64,000 nucleotides of DNA from Amborella trichopoda (GCF_000471905.2 NW_006499617.1:1094497-1158496); one strand, 5' to 3'; numbered from the stretch's first letter, positions 22,617-35,760 are shown. Program-made: numbers and translations. Notes: a model not told the origin generated them from the sequence alone.

Positions 22617-23140
22617 TAGATTAATAGTATATATGCGAAAGAGTAAGCAAGATCAAAGCTTGCAATGAAAACCACTGTAGTGAGCACTTGTCCACCGCTG
22701 TTGAAAGGTCTATAGTGGTGAAAAAGTCTACTGCAGTGAAAAAGACTATTGCAGTGAAAGGTTTGCCATGAGCCCATAAAATTAAAGACTCACAGTAATC
22801 TACTACTCATATACATTATGTATTTTTCTTTAAATCGTATATAAAATAGAGATAATAGATGTTTTGAAACACAATAACTATAAAAATTAACATCTACTTT
22901 CTCTTTCCATGCTTAAAGCTCTCATATTCCAAGTTCCCCTAATTTGTGATATTGGATAATGCGTAGATGATTCTGAAAGGACGTGTTCTTATCTACATGG
23001 TGTAGAGTGTTATCTTCCATTGCGTTTTATTTATCAATAGGTACTATGTTGAATGATTTTGTGGTGGTTATTGTTTACAAAGGAATACAATTCTTTTATA
23101 TACTTAGGTATAACAGAAGAAATTTATTTGTTATTTGTTT
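22617..23140. other. No gene recognised
   Basis: AT-rich sequence with short imperfect repeats 'gtagtgaaa/gcagtgaaaaagtcta' near 22676-22765. The text near 22960-23045 resembles the end of a retrotransposon LTR but has no partner here. Confidence 0.4.
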
Positions 23141-26100
23141 ATAATCATCATCATCATCATAGCTTTTTCTCATTAATTGGGGTCGGTTACACGAATTCTG
23201 ATATGGCATTATGTTCTATTAAAAGTCAGAGGTCATAAGTTCCCATATCTTTTCGGACTACTTCCAACCACGTCCTTTTGAGCATATCCCTTGCTTTTTC
23301 CAATCCTTCAATTTGAACTAACTCATACCTCTTAACAAGTGTTGTACTTGGTAGGCGCCATAAACAGCCAGCCCACCTAAGTATACTCGCTCTCTCATCT
23401 TATGGCCTATTGGTGCCACGCCTAAATTCTTCCGGATGGATTCATTTCAACTTCTATCCTTTCTTGTCTTACCACTCATCCATCTCAACATCCTCATCTC
23501 CGCTACACTCATTCTATAGGTATATTTTTTTTTGTCCACCCAACATTCCGCCTTATAGAGCAAAGTTGGTCTCACAGTTGTCCTATAGAACTTGCCCTTC
23601 AGCTTTATTTTTATATGACGATCATATAAAAATTCAGTTGCACATCCCCCTTTTGCCCACCTAGCTCTAATTATGTCTGTGACATCTTCCTCAATCTCTC
23701 CATTTTCTTAGATTATCGACCTAAGATATTGAAAGTGCAATATTTTTTGTATTTCTTAGCTGTCAATCTTAACTATTTCCTCATCTCTACTCTTATTATT
23801 ACTACACTTACATTCTATATTATCTGTTTTTATCTGACTAATTTTAAAACCTTTGGATCCTAGGGTATCCCTTTAAAGTTCTGACTTTGTATTGATATTG
23901 TTTCGGGTCTCATCGATCAAAAGTATGTCATCTGCAAACAACACGTACCATGATATATCAACCTGTAGGTGCCTAGTTAAGTCTTCCATCATTAAGACAA
24001 AGATATAATCTCAATATTGACCGTAGACCTATAGTCATTGGAAACTTACTTATCTCTCCACTAGTTGTTCGTATACTAGTTAGTGCTCCATTGTAGATAT
24101 CTCTCGCTAAGTCAATGTAGTGTCTGAAGACTCATTTATTTTCTAACACCCGCTAAATCAAATCTCGAGGTACTCTATCATAAGCTTTCTCTAATCAATA
24201 AAGACCATGTGGAGGTCTTTTCCCTTCACTCTAAACTTCTTAATCAATTTCCTAAGTAGAAAAATAACTTCAGTTGTTGACCTTCCTGGTATAAAACCAA
24301 ATTGGTTTTCAAATACACTTGTTTCACGCCTTAGTCATTGCTCAATCATTCTCTTCCAGAGCTTCATAGTATGCCTTATAAGATTGATTCTTTGATAGTT
24401 CACACAATTATGTATGTATCTGTTATTCTTGTAGATAGGTACCACAATACCTTTTCCTATTTTTTTAGGCATTTTCTTTGTTCTCAACACCTTGTTGAAC
24501 AACTTCTTCAGCCAGTCAAGGCCAATCTCCCTCATGTACTTCCAAACCTCTATCAGGATACCAGCTAGTCCTAAAGCATTTCTTATCTTCATCCTTTTCA
24601 AAGTTTCTTTCACTTCTGACATTCTAATCCTACGAATGTATCTATGACATCCTCCCTCATTTGTACCAATAGTTCATTCTACCGCTATACTCCCATTGTG
24701 TTCATCATTTAATAATTTTTAAAAATAAACTCTTCACCTTTCGTTAACCTTGTCATCCTTCATCAAGACCTTTTGATCGTCGCTCTTAATGTATTTAATG
24801 TGGTTTAGTTCCCTACCTTTTTTTCTCCTATTTTTGCTAATTTGAAGACGTCTTTTTCACATTTTTTTATTATTAGTTTATTATATAGAATATCATATGC
24901 CTTAAATTTAGCTTTACTTACTATTTGTTTAGTTTTTTGTAGCATTTTTATATTTTTCTAAGTTTTGATTGTTTTTATTACACTGCCAAGTTTTGTAACA
25001 TGAACGTTTTTCGTTAATGGCCTTTGGAACCTCATCACCACACCACCAAATTTCTTGACTGAAGTTTTTTTTTCCTCTAGATTCTCCTAAAACTTATTTT
25101 GCCACTTTCTTGATACAGTCAACCATATCATTCCATATTACATTGGCATCATGTTCAGAGTTCTATTTTCCTTCTTCAACTAATTTATTACTTTGTCATT
25201 TTTTAAATTCCACCACCTAATTCTTAGATACCAATTACTTTCACCCTTTCTCTTCCATGTCTATGCAAACGTCCATAACCATGAGCTTGTGTTGTGTAGT
25301 CAAACTCTCTCTTGGGATAACCTTACAGCCTTTACATGATGGTCGATCTACCTTCTTAACTAGGAAAATGTCTATCTGGCTTTTAAGTGATCCACTTTTA
25401 TAGGTCATTAAATATTCATCTCACTTTTTAAAGTAAGTATTTGCTATTGTTAGGTCGTAGGCCATAGCAAAATCTAGAATAGTCTCACCCATCTCATTTT
25501 TTTCCAAAACCCATATTCCTCATGTACTTTTTCATATCCTCTATTATCCTTCACTACATGACCATTTAAGTCTCCTCATAAAGAGGTCCTCTCTCTATTT
25601 GTTATGTCTTGGTCCATCTATGTCTTCCAAAAATTGTCTCTTAATTGTATCATCTAATCCTACTTAAGGTACATAAGCACTAATTACGTTAATTATCTCT
25701 TCCCCTAATACATGTTTAATTTAATAAGAGCATATCACCTATTCTTTTGACATTAATTACTTTATCTTTTAAATATTTATCTACTATTATGCCTACGCCA
25801 TTTCTATTATTATCCTTTCATGTGTACCAAAGTTTATACCTATTTATTTCTTTAGCTTTTTCTCTTTTCCATTTAGTTTTTTGTAGGCAGGCTATATTTA
25901 CTTTCATTCGTCTCATTGTATCCAATGACTCCATACTTTTACCTGTACGCATTCATACATTCCATGTGGCTAGATGAATCCTATTATATTGGACTAACTT
26001 CTTTACCTACGCTCATCCAGAATATCGCTGGAATCCTTGCCTATCTTTCACCACAACTGGGCGGTGCTACGACGTGTCACTTATGGGAAATGCCCTAGCT

Positions 26101-26330
26101 AACTCTTGCTCATTTGTCACTATACCCCTGGTCTAGTATAACACATTACTTCTGAGGAATGCCCTAGCTACCCCTTGCTCATTTCTCATTGTACTCGGGT
26201 TCCGGTACAACGCCTTGCTTTTAGGGAACGCCCTAACATAAGCATATATTGTGTGTTCAGGATTCATGATAGGCTTTGATAAAATTTTATGTTGTCTGCC
26301 TACCTAACGCAACCTAACCCCTATACCGGG
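23141..26330 (-). mobile_element. RTE-type LINE, nearly full length, decayed
   Basis: The minus strand carries, in order, an APE-type endonuclease region (about 26000-25300, with NIACLQ-like, DLNGHVV and 'MGETILDFAMAYDL'-like segments in broken frames), a reverse transcriptase (24622-24335 and beyond), the catalytic FADDILLID at about 23905-23931, and a C-terminal region. It ends in the short tail (atg)n, seen as atcatcatcatcatcat at 23143-23160 on the plus strand, typical of plant RTE elements. Many stops and frameshifts make it inactive. Confidence 0.85.
24335..24622 (-). pseudogene. RTE LINE reverse transcriptase fragment
   Basis: A 95-codon frame reads SEVKETLKRMKIRNALGLAG, then WKYMREIGLDWLKKLFNKVL, then GIVVPIYKNNRYIHNCVNYQ. 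It matches the first part of plant RTE-clade reverse transcriptase ('KMKxGKAxGPDxIPIEVWK...VPIYKNKGDxQxCxNYRGI'). The downstream FADD box is in another frame near 23915. Confidence 0.85.
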
Positions 26331-27800
26331 GCATGGGATGTGTTAATAGAAAGTTTAAAGCGATCGCCTTTCTTGGACCTATATTTGCTATTTGTTAATA
26401 ATACAAATTAGCCAATAAAATTTAATCTCCATATTATGCCCTAGTTCTATAATGCCCTAGTTCTATATTTGTTTTGATATTTCTTGCAACCCAATCCATC
26501 TCGAGAGGCTCAAGTGGGGCCAACAATTACCCTAAAAGAGTAGTTTTATGATGCGTTTGTTTCAATTACTGTTTTATGCTGAATTAAATTAAATTCTATG
26601 ACTCAGCCATCTCATACTATACATAAGCCGGCCTCCTCTTAACCCATCATAGAGATGGATTTTCGATCTAAATTTTTATAAATTCATGATCTAGGTTACA
26701 ATGATCATGAACATGAAAAATAAATAAAAATTTTTATATTTAAAATGTGATTTTTTTTAATTTTTTTTACACCGTATAAAACTTGGGAGTTGTTTACACC
26801 GTCCATCTAAAAGATGGACGTTGGTGAGTTAGCGGGCTCTTGCACCTGCTAACTCTTGAAGGCCATTTCCTTAAATAATATTTAATAAAAAGTTGGTCAT
26901 TTTTGTTGATAATTAATTTCTCTAAATATCACTTTAATTATTGAAAAAAAAATGTGTAGTAGAAATGCTTTATCTCCAAACAATTAACAAATGCGAAACA
27001 CTTAACAATTGAGACTCTTAAGGAAAAATAAGTTTTCTAAGACATGTTTTTGTTGAATATAAAAGTAATAGGCAGTGAGCATCTCTCTCTCTTTCTCTCC
27101 ACTCTGGATTATTACACAAATCCTTGGCCCCTCCACTCTCCTATGAATATTCTTTCTCAAAACTTTCCAACTACATTCATCCGCTTGCTTGGCCCCTCCA
27201 CTTTCCTATGGATATTCTTTCTCAAATCCTCCAAGAGGCACATGCACATTATGATTTAGCTTTTCTTGTTCATATTGGACATGAAGTAGATAAAGGACCA
27301 GGAAAAGATAACTATGGTGTCATATGGCACACTATGGATAAGAAGCCATTGCTTCTTTTCAATTGTTTGTTCTTTGTAATGGATAAGTGTGTATCATAAA
27401 CCATTTCTCTCTAGTTTATGGTGTGTTTCTCATTTATGAAATAAGATCCAAAAAAGAGTGGTGGCCAGAAATCTCTCACCCAATGGAAGTGAACATGTCT
27501 TTCCCCGAGTATGAGATAAAGCATCCATTGAATGTGATCATGTCCTGTTTTTTGTGTTATTCCTACATGACAAATGCTTTTTTGGAGAGGCTGCCCAAGG
27601 AGTCATATAAAAGCTGAATGGAGTTTGGGATTAGTTTTATTTTTGGAGAGTATCATTGACCATTTGACCAATGTTTTAGTTTTGCTTTTCGGAAAATTTG
27701 ATATTAACTTTTTTACATCACTATCTCCATTATCTAAAGAATCGTACATGAATACAATTAAAATAGTATAAATAACAAAAATACAATAAAAAAAAAGAAA
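26331..27800. other. AT-rich sequence without a recognised gene
   Basis: Between 26600 and 26830 is a stretch resembling 50455-50700 and 52120-52345 (shared 'gatcatgaa(c/t)atgaaaaaataaataaa' core; probable MITE family 3). A direct duplication 'cttggcccctccact(t/c)tcctatg(a/g)atattctttctcaaa' lies at 27123-27162 and 27189-27228. Three short plus frames between 27044 and 27617 include GPGKDNYGVIWHTMDKKP; I do not recognise them and they may be decayed exon or transposon pieces. Confidence 0.4.
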
Positions 27801-28074
27801 GGGTGTGGTTCTCATAAGGTTGCAACCTAAAATAATCAAATTGATTGAGGTGCACTTCCAAACTTTTTCATGAAATGCAATTTAGGTATCAAAATTTTTA
27901 GGACGATGTAAGAATCTATTTTTTATCTTTGGTTATAAAATTTTATACTAAAAAATCGTTCAAATCGAGTAGATCTACAAATGTATGAAAATCTTGAAAA
28001 TAGATGGTCAAGATAATGTGTTGCAAGATGTACTATATTTCGGACTTAAAATCTTTTTTATTTTTATTTTTATG
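27801..28074. mobile_element. MITE family 1, copy B, first part
   Basis: Starts gggtgtggttctcataaggttgcaacct, the right-hand terminus of the family in inverse orientation, and keeps the shared middle. It breaks off near 28074 and resumes near 28608, with a second MITE between. Confidence 0.75.
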
Positions 28075-28607
28075 GGGAATGATTTTATGCAATAGTTGTA
28101 TAGTAATATAATGAACCCATCTTCAAAACTATATTAGAGTCATTTATATGATAACAACTTTTGAATATGCATTCTTTTCATTCTAATGAACAATCACAAA
28201 AAAGTAAAATTTGAAATTATTTGTTTAGCCCAATTAATATAGGCCGTCCATTTTAATAAAATGCTTAGATATAGGCTTTAAAAAGAATTTTTCCTTTCCA
28301 AAATTTTTAGATAGCGTTATTATCATTATATTAATAATGCTAAAAAATATAAAATTGATTTTGAATTTGTTAAGGTCTACATCTTGGAATTCAAATGGCC
28401 AAGATTCATTGTTGGAAAGCACTGATTTTGGCCATATCTAGTTTACAAATTGAATTTTATTTTTTCTGAAATTGATTATGAAGATGAAGAGACCATGTGT
28501 GTAAAATTTGGGGTCATACAAATGTCAAAAAGTATAATTTTTTAGAGCTGTGGTTTCATTTTTATAATAACACGGTGGCATGAAATCATTCGCCCATTTC
28601 CCTCCAT
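28075..28607. mobile_element. Second MITE nested inside MITE copy B
   Basis: Begins ggggaatgattttatgc; its right end, reverse-complemented, reads gggaaatgggcgaatgatttcatgcc, so it has terminal inverted repeats. The interrupted family-1 sequence is continuous across it (…ttttatttttat then tccatacctatacatctcgatg…). Confidence 0.65.
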
Positions 28608-28840
28608 ACCTATACATCTCGATGTTGAGATGATCAATTATATATTTTTTAACATCAAAACTCCTTTTTCCAAAGGATTTTAGTCATTTTTAGGCTTCAA
28701 CCTTACATAAACTTATAAAAAGAAATTGAAGGCTTCAACCTTACATAAACTTATAAAAAGAAATTGAAGGCTTCAACCTTACATAAACTTATAAAAATAA
28801 ATTCAACCTTACATAAACTTTTTATAAAAAGAAATTAAGG
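28608..28840. mobile_element. MITE family 1, copy B, second part, with end triplication
   Basis: Resumes with catctcgatgttgagatgatcaatta as in the other copies. The terminal 'ggcttcaaccttacataaac' segment is present three times in tandem (period about 50 bp, about 28690-28835), with a partial fourth. Confidence 0.7.
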
Positions 28841-29548
28841 GCCATGAAGTACTCGTAGGAACCTGAATTTGAGAATTTATGTCGACAGCCAAAACAGAGA
28901 AATTCTACTTCTTTGGTGTATTTTTGGGGTGATTGTATCTTAATATTAACCGTCGAGATTACAAAAGTCGGAAAAAGACATTGATCGCTAGGGGCCCATT
29001 TGAGATGCATCCAATTTGGACAGTTTTGGAAAAATCTAACTGGTCTTGGAAACCGGCCTACGGCCTAGTCCGAGTAAGCGGTAAACTGGGAAGTTCCTGG
29101 TCCCAAAAGTGTTAAAAAAAAAATAAAAAATACAAAAAGAAAGAAAGAAGAAAAGCATACTTAAAGCACGATTAATTAGAACACATCCACATGAAGTTTA
29201 AAAGTAGTGAAAAACGTCCATATGAAGTTCAAAAGTAGCGAAAAAAAAAAGGCTTCTAATAAATCAATTTATACCGAGGCGTATTTTTATAATTTTTTAA
29301 AATAAGATAGAAAATATAATAATAATTATTCATTGTCAACACACTTTCCAATCTTTTCCAAAATGAAAAAAAACATTAAAAAACGCATTACGAGCAAATC
29401 CTTTTTTTTTTTTTTTTGAATTTTTTAAAAATATTCAGCCAGAACATCAAAACTGGGTAAAACAGAATTGGCTAGTGTCAGGTTCTAGTTCGACTGGCCG
29501 GTTCCAAGTTGGACAAATCGAGTTTGTGAATACCGATATAGATTAAGA
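28841..29548. other. No gene recognised
   Basis: AT-rich, with poly-A and poly-T runs and a near-duplication 'catccacatgaagttTaaaagtag(t/c)gaaaaa' at 29188-29245. Short open frames only. Confidence 0.4.
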
Positions 29549-29700
29549 AAGGGGTTCGGTCGTGGTTGTAGCACACTCATATCTAGATACCACATTGTGG
29601 TTTCAAATCCTGCTGACACTACTTATTGACATTTAATTAAAAAAAACTTTCGTGAAAAAAGAGGTAGGGCCTGGATTCTCCACTGAATTTTTTTTTTTTC
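29549..29700 (+). mobile_element. SINE-like element, copy 1
   Basis: Begins ggggttcggtcgtggttgtagc, resembling a Pol III A box region. A B-box-like ggtttcaaatcc lies at 29599-29610. The tail 'ggattctccactgaa' is followed by a T run. It shares order and wording with 31948-32122, which identifies a dispersed short element rather than a tRNA gene. Confidence 0.6.
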
Positions 29701-29936
29701 TTTATACAAAAAAAAAGACCACACATGGCCTCCAACGGCTGGCGATTTGGACTGGTCAAGATTTTCCTCAAGCCTTGCGTAAACTTCCATCGATCACGCG
29801 CTCTCAACAATTCATTGTGCACCCCAAAATTTCAACATTCCAATCGCGCTAGATTTCCCTAATGATAAACGTGCACAACGGACGGAACAGATATTCCCCA
29901 TCCATACTTAACATGGCAAATTATAAAAGAAATGGT

Positions 29937-30312
29937 GCGTATACTATGCTCCTTGTTGAGCATACTATGTATTTACTCTCTCATGTAAAACATTTACTTG
30001 AGAGTTTTTTTTTATGTGAAATTTTGGGATTCATCTGATTATATTATTTTCAAAGAAAAAGTTTGAATTTTGAGTTTTGGAACATCTAGATCATTCCCTC
30101 TTAAAATTGAATGGTTCCAACGAAATATTTAAATACCAATTTTTTTTAGGCAGATAGACAGAGTGAGAGTTGAATATATATTTTCTTTTTATTTTTATTG
30201 TTTTTCTTTTGTAAAGTTGGTTGCCTTCTAGAATGAATCTAAAAGATAAGCCTAGTTAAAGTTTTGCCCAAGGGAGTAGACGGATAGTATACTCCTACGG
30301 GAGTAGAAAATG
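29937..30312. mobile_element. MITE family 2, copy 1
   Basis: Left end 'gtatactatgctcc…tttactctctcatg' pairs with the reverse complement of the right end 'agggagtagacggatagtat…gggagtag'. The internal sequence is unrelated to any gene. A relative lies at 52601-52972. Confidence 0.65.
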
Positions 30313-31947
30313 TTTTGGCTAAAAGAAAAAAAAATCATATGGGCAGGTGGAGCCAACCACTAAGTTGGCCTCCAGTTATTATTGGACACGTGCATACCAC
30401 CAATCTCTTAATGCATATGCATCATGTGCATTGTCCTTCCGAATGAACGGTTGGATTCTCTGTCCTTTTAAACCGATGGTTCAGATTTGTGAATGCGCAC
30501 CCCTTATTGTTGGGAGCTTCTACTTTCAAGGCCCTATCTATATATGAAAGAACCTAATCAACCTATTATTTAAAGAAAGGTGTGATATATGGCTATCTCA
30601 TTATGTTTGGCATATTGTGGCAGATGGCATCTTAATAGATCGGATGATAGTCACTATAGCTTGGCAAATAACCCCAATGTCTGCCATGCCATCAACTGTA
30701 CCCATCCATATTGGAAGTGGAGGGCATTATAAATAGCTTTTGGATTGATCAGAATTGAGTGCATGTCAATTTATGGGAAAAAGAAAAAGAGGAAGAAATA
30801 GAATTAAAGAAAAACTACATACATTGCCAAACCTTGAGTCTTATACCCCTGGATACTTTTTCATTTGTACTATAAACTTTATTACTGTTTTCCTTTATAT
30901 TGACAGTCCCCTGGGGGCACGAAATATTCTAGATTATTTTGGATGAAAATGCCCTCCTTAGTCAGTCATACAATTTTAAGTTTAAGCCAGTACAAACTTG
31001 GGGAAAGTCTTTGGAGGCGAGGTACGAAGGGTCAAACCGACCTTGAACTTAAATTTTTTTGCATTTGAATCAGTGGGTATCGATCTAAAAAATTTACCTA
31101 GAGAGGTCAATATAAAAAAAACAATAACAAGGTTTATGAGGTAAATAAAAGGTGTTTAGGGGCGTACGCTTAGGAAATTCAGTGTAGGGAGCTTAAGCAA
31201 TTTGCCCTAGAACTGACCAACATATATTTCATAGTTTTTCCATTGCAGCATGGTTGAGTTTTATTTATAATGTATAGAATTTTATTCTTACTAGATCCTA
31301 AGTTAATATCTAAAAAATAAAAAAGTAAATATCTAACTAGGATTCATTGATTATTTTTCTTTATTTATATGGAGAGTGAACAATTTGACTGAGTTGCCTT
31401 AATTATGGTTGAATAGAAACTGAAAAGTGACCTATTGGTCAGTGGATTTGTTCTTTTAAAGATACATGCTCACTAAATTATTGCTTAAAGCACCAAATCA
31501 GCCATCTTGAGTTCTCATATTATTGGTCTAATTGCTATTGGAGTTCTAGATGGAGTCTTTTCCAAGAACTATTTTACATTTAAATGCTTGATAACCCTCG
31601 CAGTCATGAAGATGAATAGATACGAGCATGTAACTATTATTTCATCAAAGCATGCTGTACACTTACTCCCGCGAACTATTTTAAACGATTTTATAGATCT
31701 AAAAATTTGGGATCTATGTAAGAATTACGAGATGACTACTTCAAGAATATTTGAGTCATTAAACATTTAGGTCTGGCTGTCCAAAAATTTCACTGACGTT
31801 TAGATGGCCTTTGTTCAAACTCTTTCGAGTTTTGCTGCCACTTTAAATATGTTAGATAACAAAATTAGGTGGTCTAAGATTCTTACAGATTCAGCTTTAC
31901 CTGAAGGAGTGAATGGAAGAAATGCTCCTAAAGAACCATAAAATCTG
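30313..31947. other. No gene recognised
   Basis: Only short frames. An 87-codon plus frame (31507-31770) has no recognisable motif. Nothing here supports a gene. Confidence 0.4.
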
Positions 31948-32122
31948 GGATAGGGGCTTGGTTGTGGTGGTAGCATCCCCACACCGTAGTCAACATGTTG
32001 TGGTTTTCATTCCCGCTTAATATCACCTTGCTAATACCTTAAGAAAATTAACTCCTTGGTTATTTGAAAAAATGAGTAGGGGTCTTTCTTCCCCACTGAA
32101 ATACCTTAAAAAAAAAAAAAAC
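31948..32122 (+). mobile_element. SINE-like element, copy 2
   Basis: Reads gggataggggcttggttgtggtggtagc at the start, a B-box-like ggttttcattcc (32002-32013), 'ggtctttcttccccactgaa' and a terminal A run. It aligns in order with 29549-29700 and ends in poly(A), as expected for a SINE on the plus strand. Confidence 0.6.
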
Positions 32123-33760
32123 AAAACAAAAAATCCATTACTAACAATATTGTCCTGCTTGCTAGTTAGCAAAGAATAATATTCCTACTATATTAGGAGC
32201 ATACCTAGCCCTTTGAACTGCTTTTCTGCAGTCCAATTGCACTAGTTGGCTTCGTATTTGATTTTCTTTTTGTTTAATTTCATTTGTGGTTGGCCAGCTT
32301 AAAGAGGCACGATTGAATATTGAAGTGCTTTGGCATATATCTTAAATATTGGACACAAATCATATTCCCATGATGAGACGTGAAATATAATACCATTATT
32401 ATTGTTATTCCTATCATCATTCTTTTAAATAGTATCAAATGATTTTTTAGGGGACTTTATCATGTTTCTCATAGTAAAATAATGCCCCATGCACTTATCC
32501 CTACTTTAAGGATATTGTGATGACTCTAAATGGGCCACTAGCTGAAGTTATCCATCTACACTACCTACTAATTTCCTTGAGCGTGTATTTGTGTTGTTGA
32601 GTGTCACTTGAAAACCTTCTAAAAAAGACCCATTCTAAGAGTGACTCTCATTTCAATTTGTGCCATAATTGATGTGAATTTCTAGGTTTTCTCTACTCTA
32701 TTTTTTCTTCATTTATTGGTTTGAAAATAAAGTTGATCTTCATCGTGCTTTATTGATTTCTAAACATATTTGATTACTATAGTTAGTGTTGTTATGTTGG
32801 AAATGGAGGGTGAAATGGGGCAAAATAAATTGTAAATGAAAATAAAATAGTTTAAGTCTCTTTGATCTCGAGCATGACAGATCGCTCTTTTAAGACAATA
32901 TTTTCCCTTCACTGATGAGAATCAGTATGCGTCTAAGTTTAACCTGGTAAATTTGTCCTCAAGATACATGGGAGCAGAAGATTGTGAAAACTATCTCTCC
33001 AATACAAATGCATAAGTATTATGAGATTTAGAGCGGCAGAATTGCCTCTTTTGGGATAGAAAAAATTCTCAGAAAATATTTGAGAAAGTAGCAAAACTTT
33101 GTTTCTAAACTATACAGAACAAGTCCCTATGTGTAGAGAGAAAGTGCCTCTAAAACTACTCTATGTGACCATACAAGTGCCTATTAGAGCGTTACATAAG
33201 TTCAAATCTCAGCTGTCAGAACCGTCCATCTATTGCGACTGCAGGCAACAAGATAGCCAACTATCGCCTGAATTACAAGGAATCTTTTTAGGTTCCAACC
33301 ACAACTCTCTATGCATGTCTTCCAATGGGCACAAATCAAACCACCGCAGTGTACATTTCATATACGCATATTCACCAGCAGGGCGCAATTCTCTTGTGCG
33401 TACCAAACCACTGGAACGATGCATCTTCACCTGGGATGCTGCTATGATCAACCGGTGGCTTTGCTCGTTGCAATAAAGCAAAATTGAGCCATGAGCCCAA
33501 TTCGACCACGTGCGCGGCGGCTCTTGCCTCAAAGCAAGAGTACGAAGTGCGCTATCAACCATACTCACGTATGTGTGAGCATGTATATTTACATGCTTCG
33601 CGTGCTCTGCGTAAACCTTCTCTCCTCTTGGATCTTAGAACACAAGTTAAAAAGATATCCTCATATTTAAGTGATACTTCCTTAATTAATTCTTCAATAT
33701 AGATTAAAAAATCTACTGCTTCTCTCTTTACAAATAAGACAAAACTCATGGTACAAAGGA
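32123..33760. other. No gene recognised
   Basis: Overlapping plus (33099-33476) and minus (33230-33568) frames cover a more GC-balanced patch. Neither resembles a known protein and neither has a recognisable neighbour, so I do not call a gene. Confidence 0.35.
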
Positions 33761-34023
33761 TATGTTATTTTGAAATAGCACATAATACCTTTCAAAGTAA
33801 AATACAGCATATATGAAAATATTTAGCAAAATATGTCATTCATAATATCATAAAGGCATCTTTCAATTTGAACCTCCACTTAGTGTATGCACTATAAAGT
33901 ACATTAAGCTCCGTGGTAGCATATAGCTTTGAACTAAGGATTTTATCCAATATATTGTTAGCACAACACATAAATGACATACACACATTCCAGTGTCTCT
34001 TTATGCTCCTAGCTTGTTATGGG
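33761..34023 (-). mobile_element. Flank continuous with the old copia fragment at 39580
   Basis: This is one side of the tcttc target duplication; it was joined to 39580 onward before the insertion at 34029. By position it would be the 3' end or 3' LTR of the minus-strand copia remnant. No second LTR copy is present to prove it. Confidence 0.35.
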
Positions 34024-34028
34024 TCTTC

Positions 34029-34730
34029 TGTTGGAAATATGACCTATCGGACCTTTTTATCCCAGAAATTTATTTTTTCAATAATGGTACAAAAGCCATA
34101 TTGTATAGTATATGTGAAATCCCATGTGGTTGACATGAGGCAATGCCATATATTAGGATCCATTTTGGAGCTTTTGTAGGATGTTGCGCTAGAAGGAAAG
34201 CCCTGTGTCACTGGAGGGAAAACTCAATGATGTGTTTGGATTCTTTATAAGAATTATTATTTTTATTATGAATGTACAAAATTATTTAATTTTTAAATAT
34301 CTTTGATCAAATTATAGAAATGCTTTGATGACATCCTATTATGTGAGTCATTAGTGCACTAATGACATATTTAGCTCATTGCATAGGATTAACAGTTTGG
34401 TGACAACTTGTTAATCCTAATTGGCAACACTTAATGGAATTACGGCTGGAGTTATACTTGGATCTCAACTCCTATAGACCAAGAATATGAGAGTTACAAA
34501 ATATGGTTCTCTATAAAAAGAGGTTAACCTCTCAAGTAAAATATAGAGAATGATAGAAAACATGTGAATGAGATTCATCAAAAAGGAGGACTCTCAAGGT
34601 TGCCTGTCACCGGATGACTTCGACTATAGGATTTGGTATGAAACCTTAGGTCCCTCATGTGATTTAAAGACAGATCCGAGTAAGTTGTTTGTTAATTTAA
34701 TTTTATTTATTTATTTTATTGGGACTAACA
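34029..34730 (+). repeat. 5' LTR of the copia element (702 bp)
   Basis: Starts TGTTGGAAATATG and ends GGGACTAACA just before the primer site. It is closely similar to the split 3' LTR (36858-37428 and 39446-39574). Confidence 0.92.
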
Positions 34731-34731
34731 A

Positions 34732-34743
34732 TGGTATCAGAGC
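34732..34743 (+). other. Primer binding site, initiator tRNA-Met type
   Basis: tggtatcagagc, one base after the 5' LTR, is the standard plant copia primer site. Confidence 0.92.
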
Positions 34744-35039
34744 AAGGTTATTAAATCGACTTCCAAATACAACTTGTTGGATCATCTTTTCATTTTTATT
34801 AATATTTTGTTTTGCCTATATTATAAAAATCGATACACAAAGAAATGTTTTATGTCAAATAATAAAATAAAAAAACCAGGGCTATTTGTTTCAAGTCCAT
34901 TTTTTTTAAAAAAAAAAAAAACTTCGATAGTGATTTGTTTGAAATGCCCATAATAAATTGACATATTCCAATTTATGCTTGTTATCAAAAAGTCTTTTAT
35001 GAGGGAGTTTTCATCCATTTCATAAAAACCCTTTTTTTA

Positions 35040-35470
35040 AGACACAAGAATTTACCCGTCCCCTGAAAGAACAGGGGTAAATCCTTGCACCCTTCTCTCT
35101 CTCTCTATATATCTCTCTCTCTCTCTCTCTCACTCACTCAATTCATTCCAAAGGAGAGATTTTCTCCCAATATTTTTGGCAAAGGCTTGTCCGAGATATT
35201 TTGGGAATCAAATATCAGAAGAATTACGAGCGGGATGAGGAACGAGAATGGTAAGTTTCATTTCCTTCTTTTTTTTCGTTGGCTTTTCAACGTCATTTTT
35301 TTTCTATTTCATCAACGGATGATTTTTTTTCTCTGCAAACATTCATTGCCAATGATCATGAGCAGAAAATGTAAATTTTTTTCTCTCAATGGATATGGTT
35401 GATTCTTGCTATAAAAAAAATAAAAAAAAAGTAATAAATCCGTCAGAAGTGAAAGGGGTACACCCCTGCA

Positions 35471-35511
<41 letters not shown>

Positions 35512-35760
35512 ACTTGGTGCAGAGGAGAGATTTTTTCTCCGAAACGTTTTTTGGGAAAACTCAGATGATCTTCACCATTCAAGAGGGAGAGAGAAGCGGG
35601 AACATAGAGGAGAGTGGGAGGTTACATTTTTTCCCATCAGACGACTGTTTTTTTTTCTTCAACGGGAGACTGTTACTTGATGGCTGTTTTTTTGTTTGTT
35701 GCCAAAATTGATTGTGATGAGCTACAAATTCAACGGCTATGTAACGGGGTATGTGCTTCA
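35040..35760. repeat. Diverged duplication with CT microsatellites
   Basis: Two segments (about 35070-35400 and 35450-35760) each run 'aggggta…cccttctctctct', a long (CT)n tract (35093-35140 and 35475-35509), 'aggagagattttctcc', then T-rich sequence with 'aacggatga/aacgggaga'. They fill the interior of the copia element in place of gag and protease. Confidence 0.55.

Noticed and set aside
29549..29700. tRNA gene suggested by A/B-box-like motifs
   Set aside because: The cloverleaf cannot be formed and the same element recurs at 31948 with a poly(A) tail. It is SINE-like.
33099..33568. Possible gene in overlapping plus and minus frames of more than 100 codons
   Set aside because: There are no recognisable motifs, no supporting exons and no promoter. 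The two strands cannot both be coding.
35093..35509. CT tracts as possible promoter elements of a gene
   Set aside because: They lie inside a retrotransposon interior and no open gene follows; the next coding signal is an integrase fragment.
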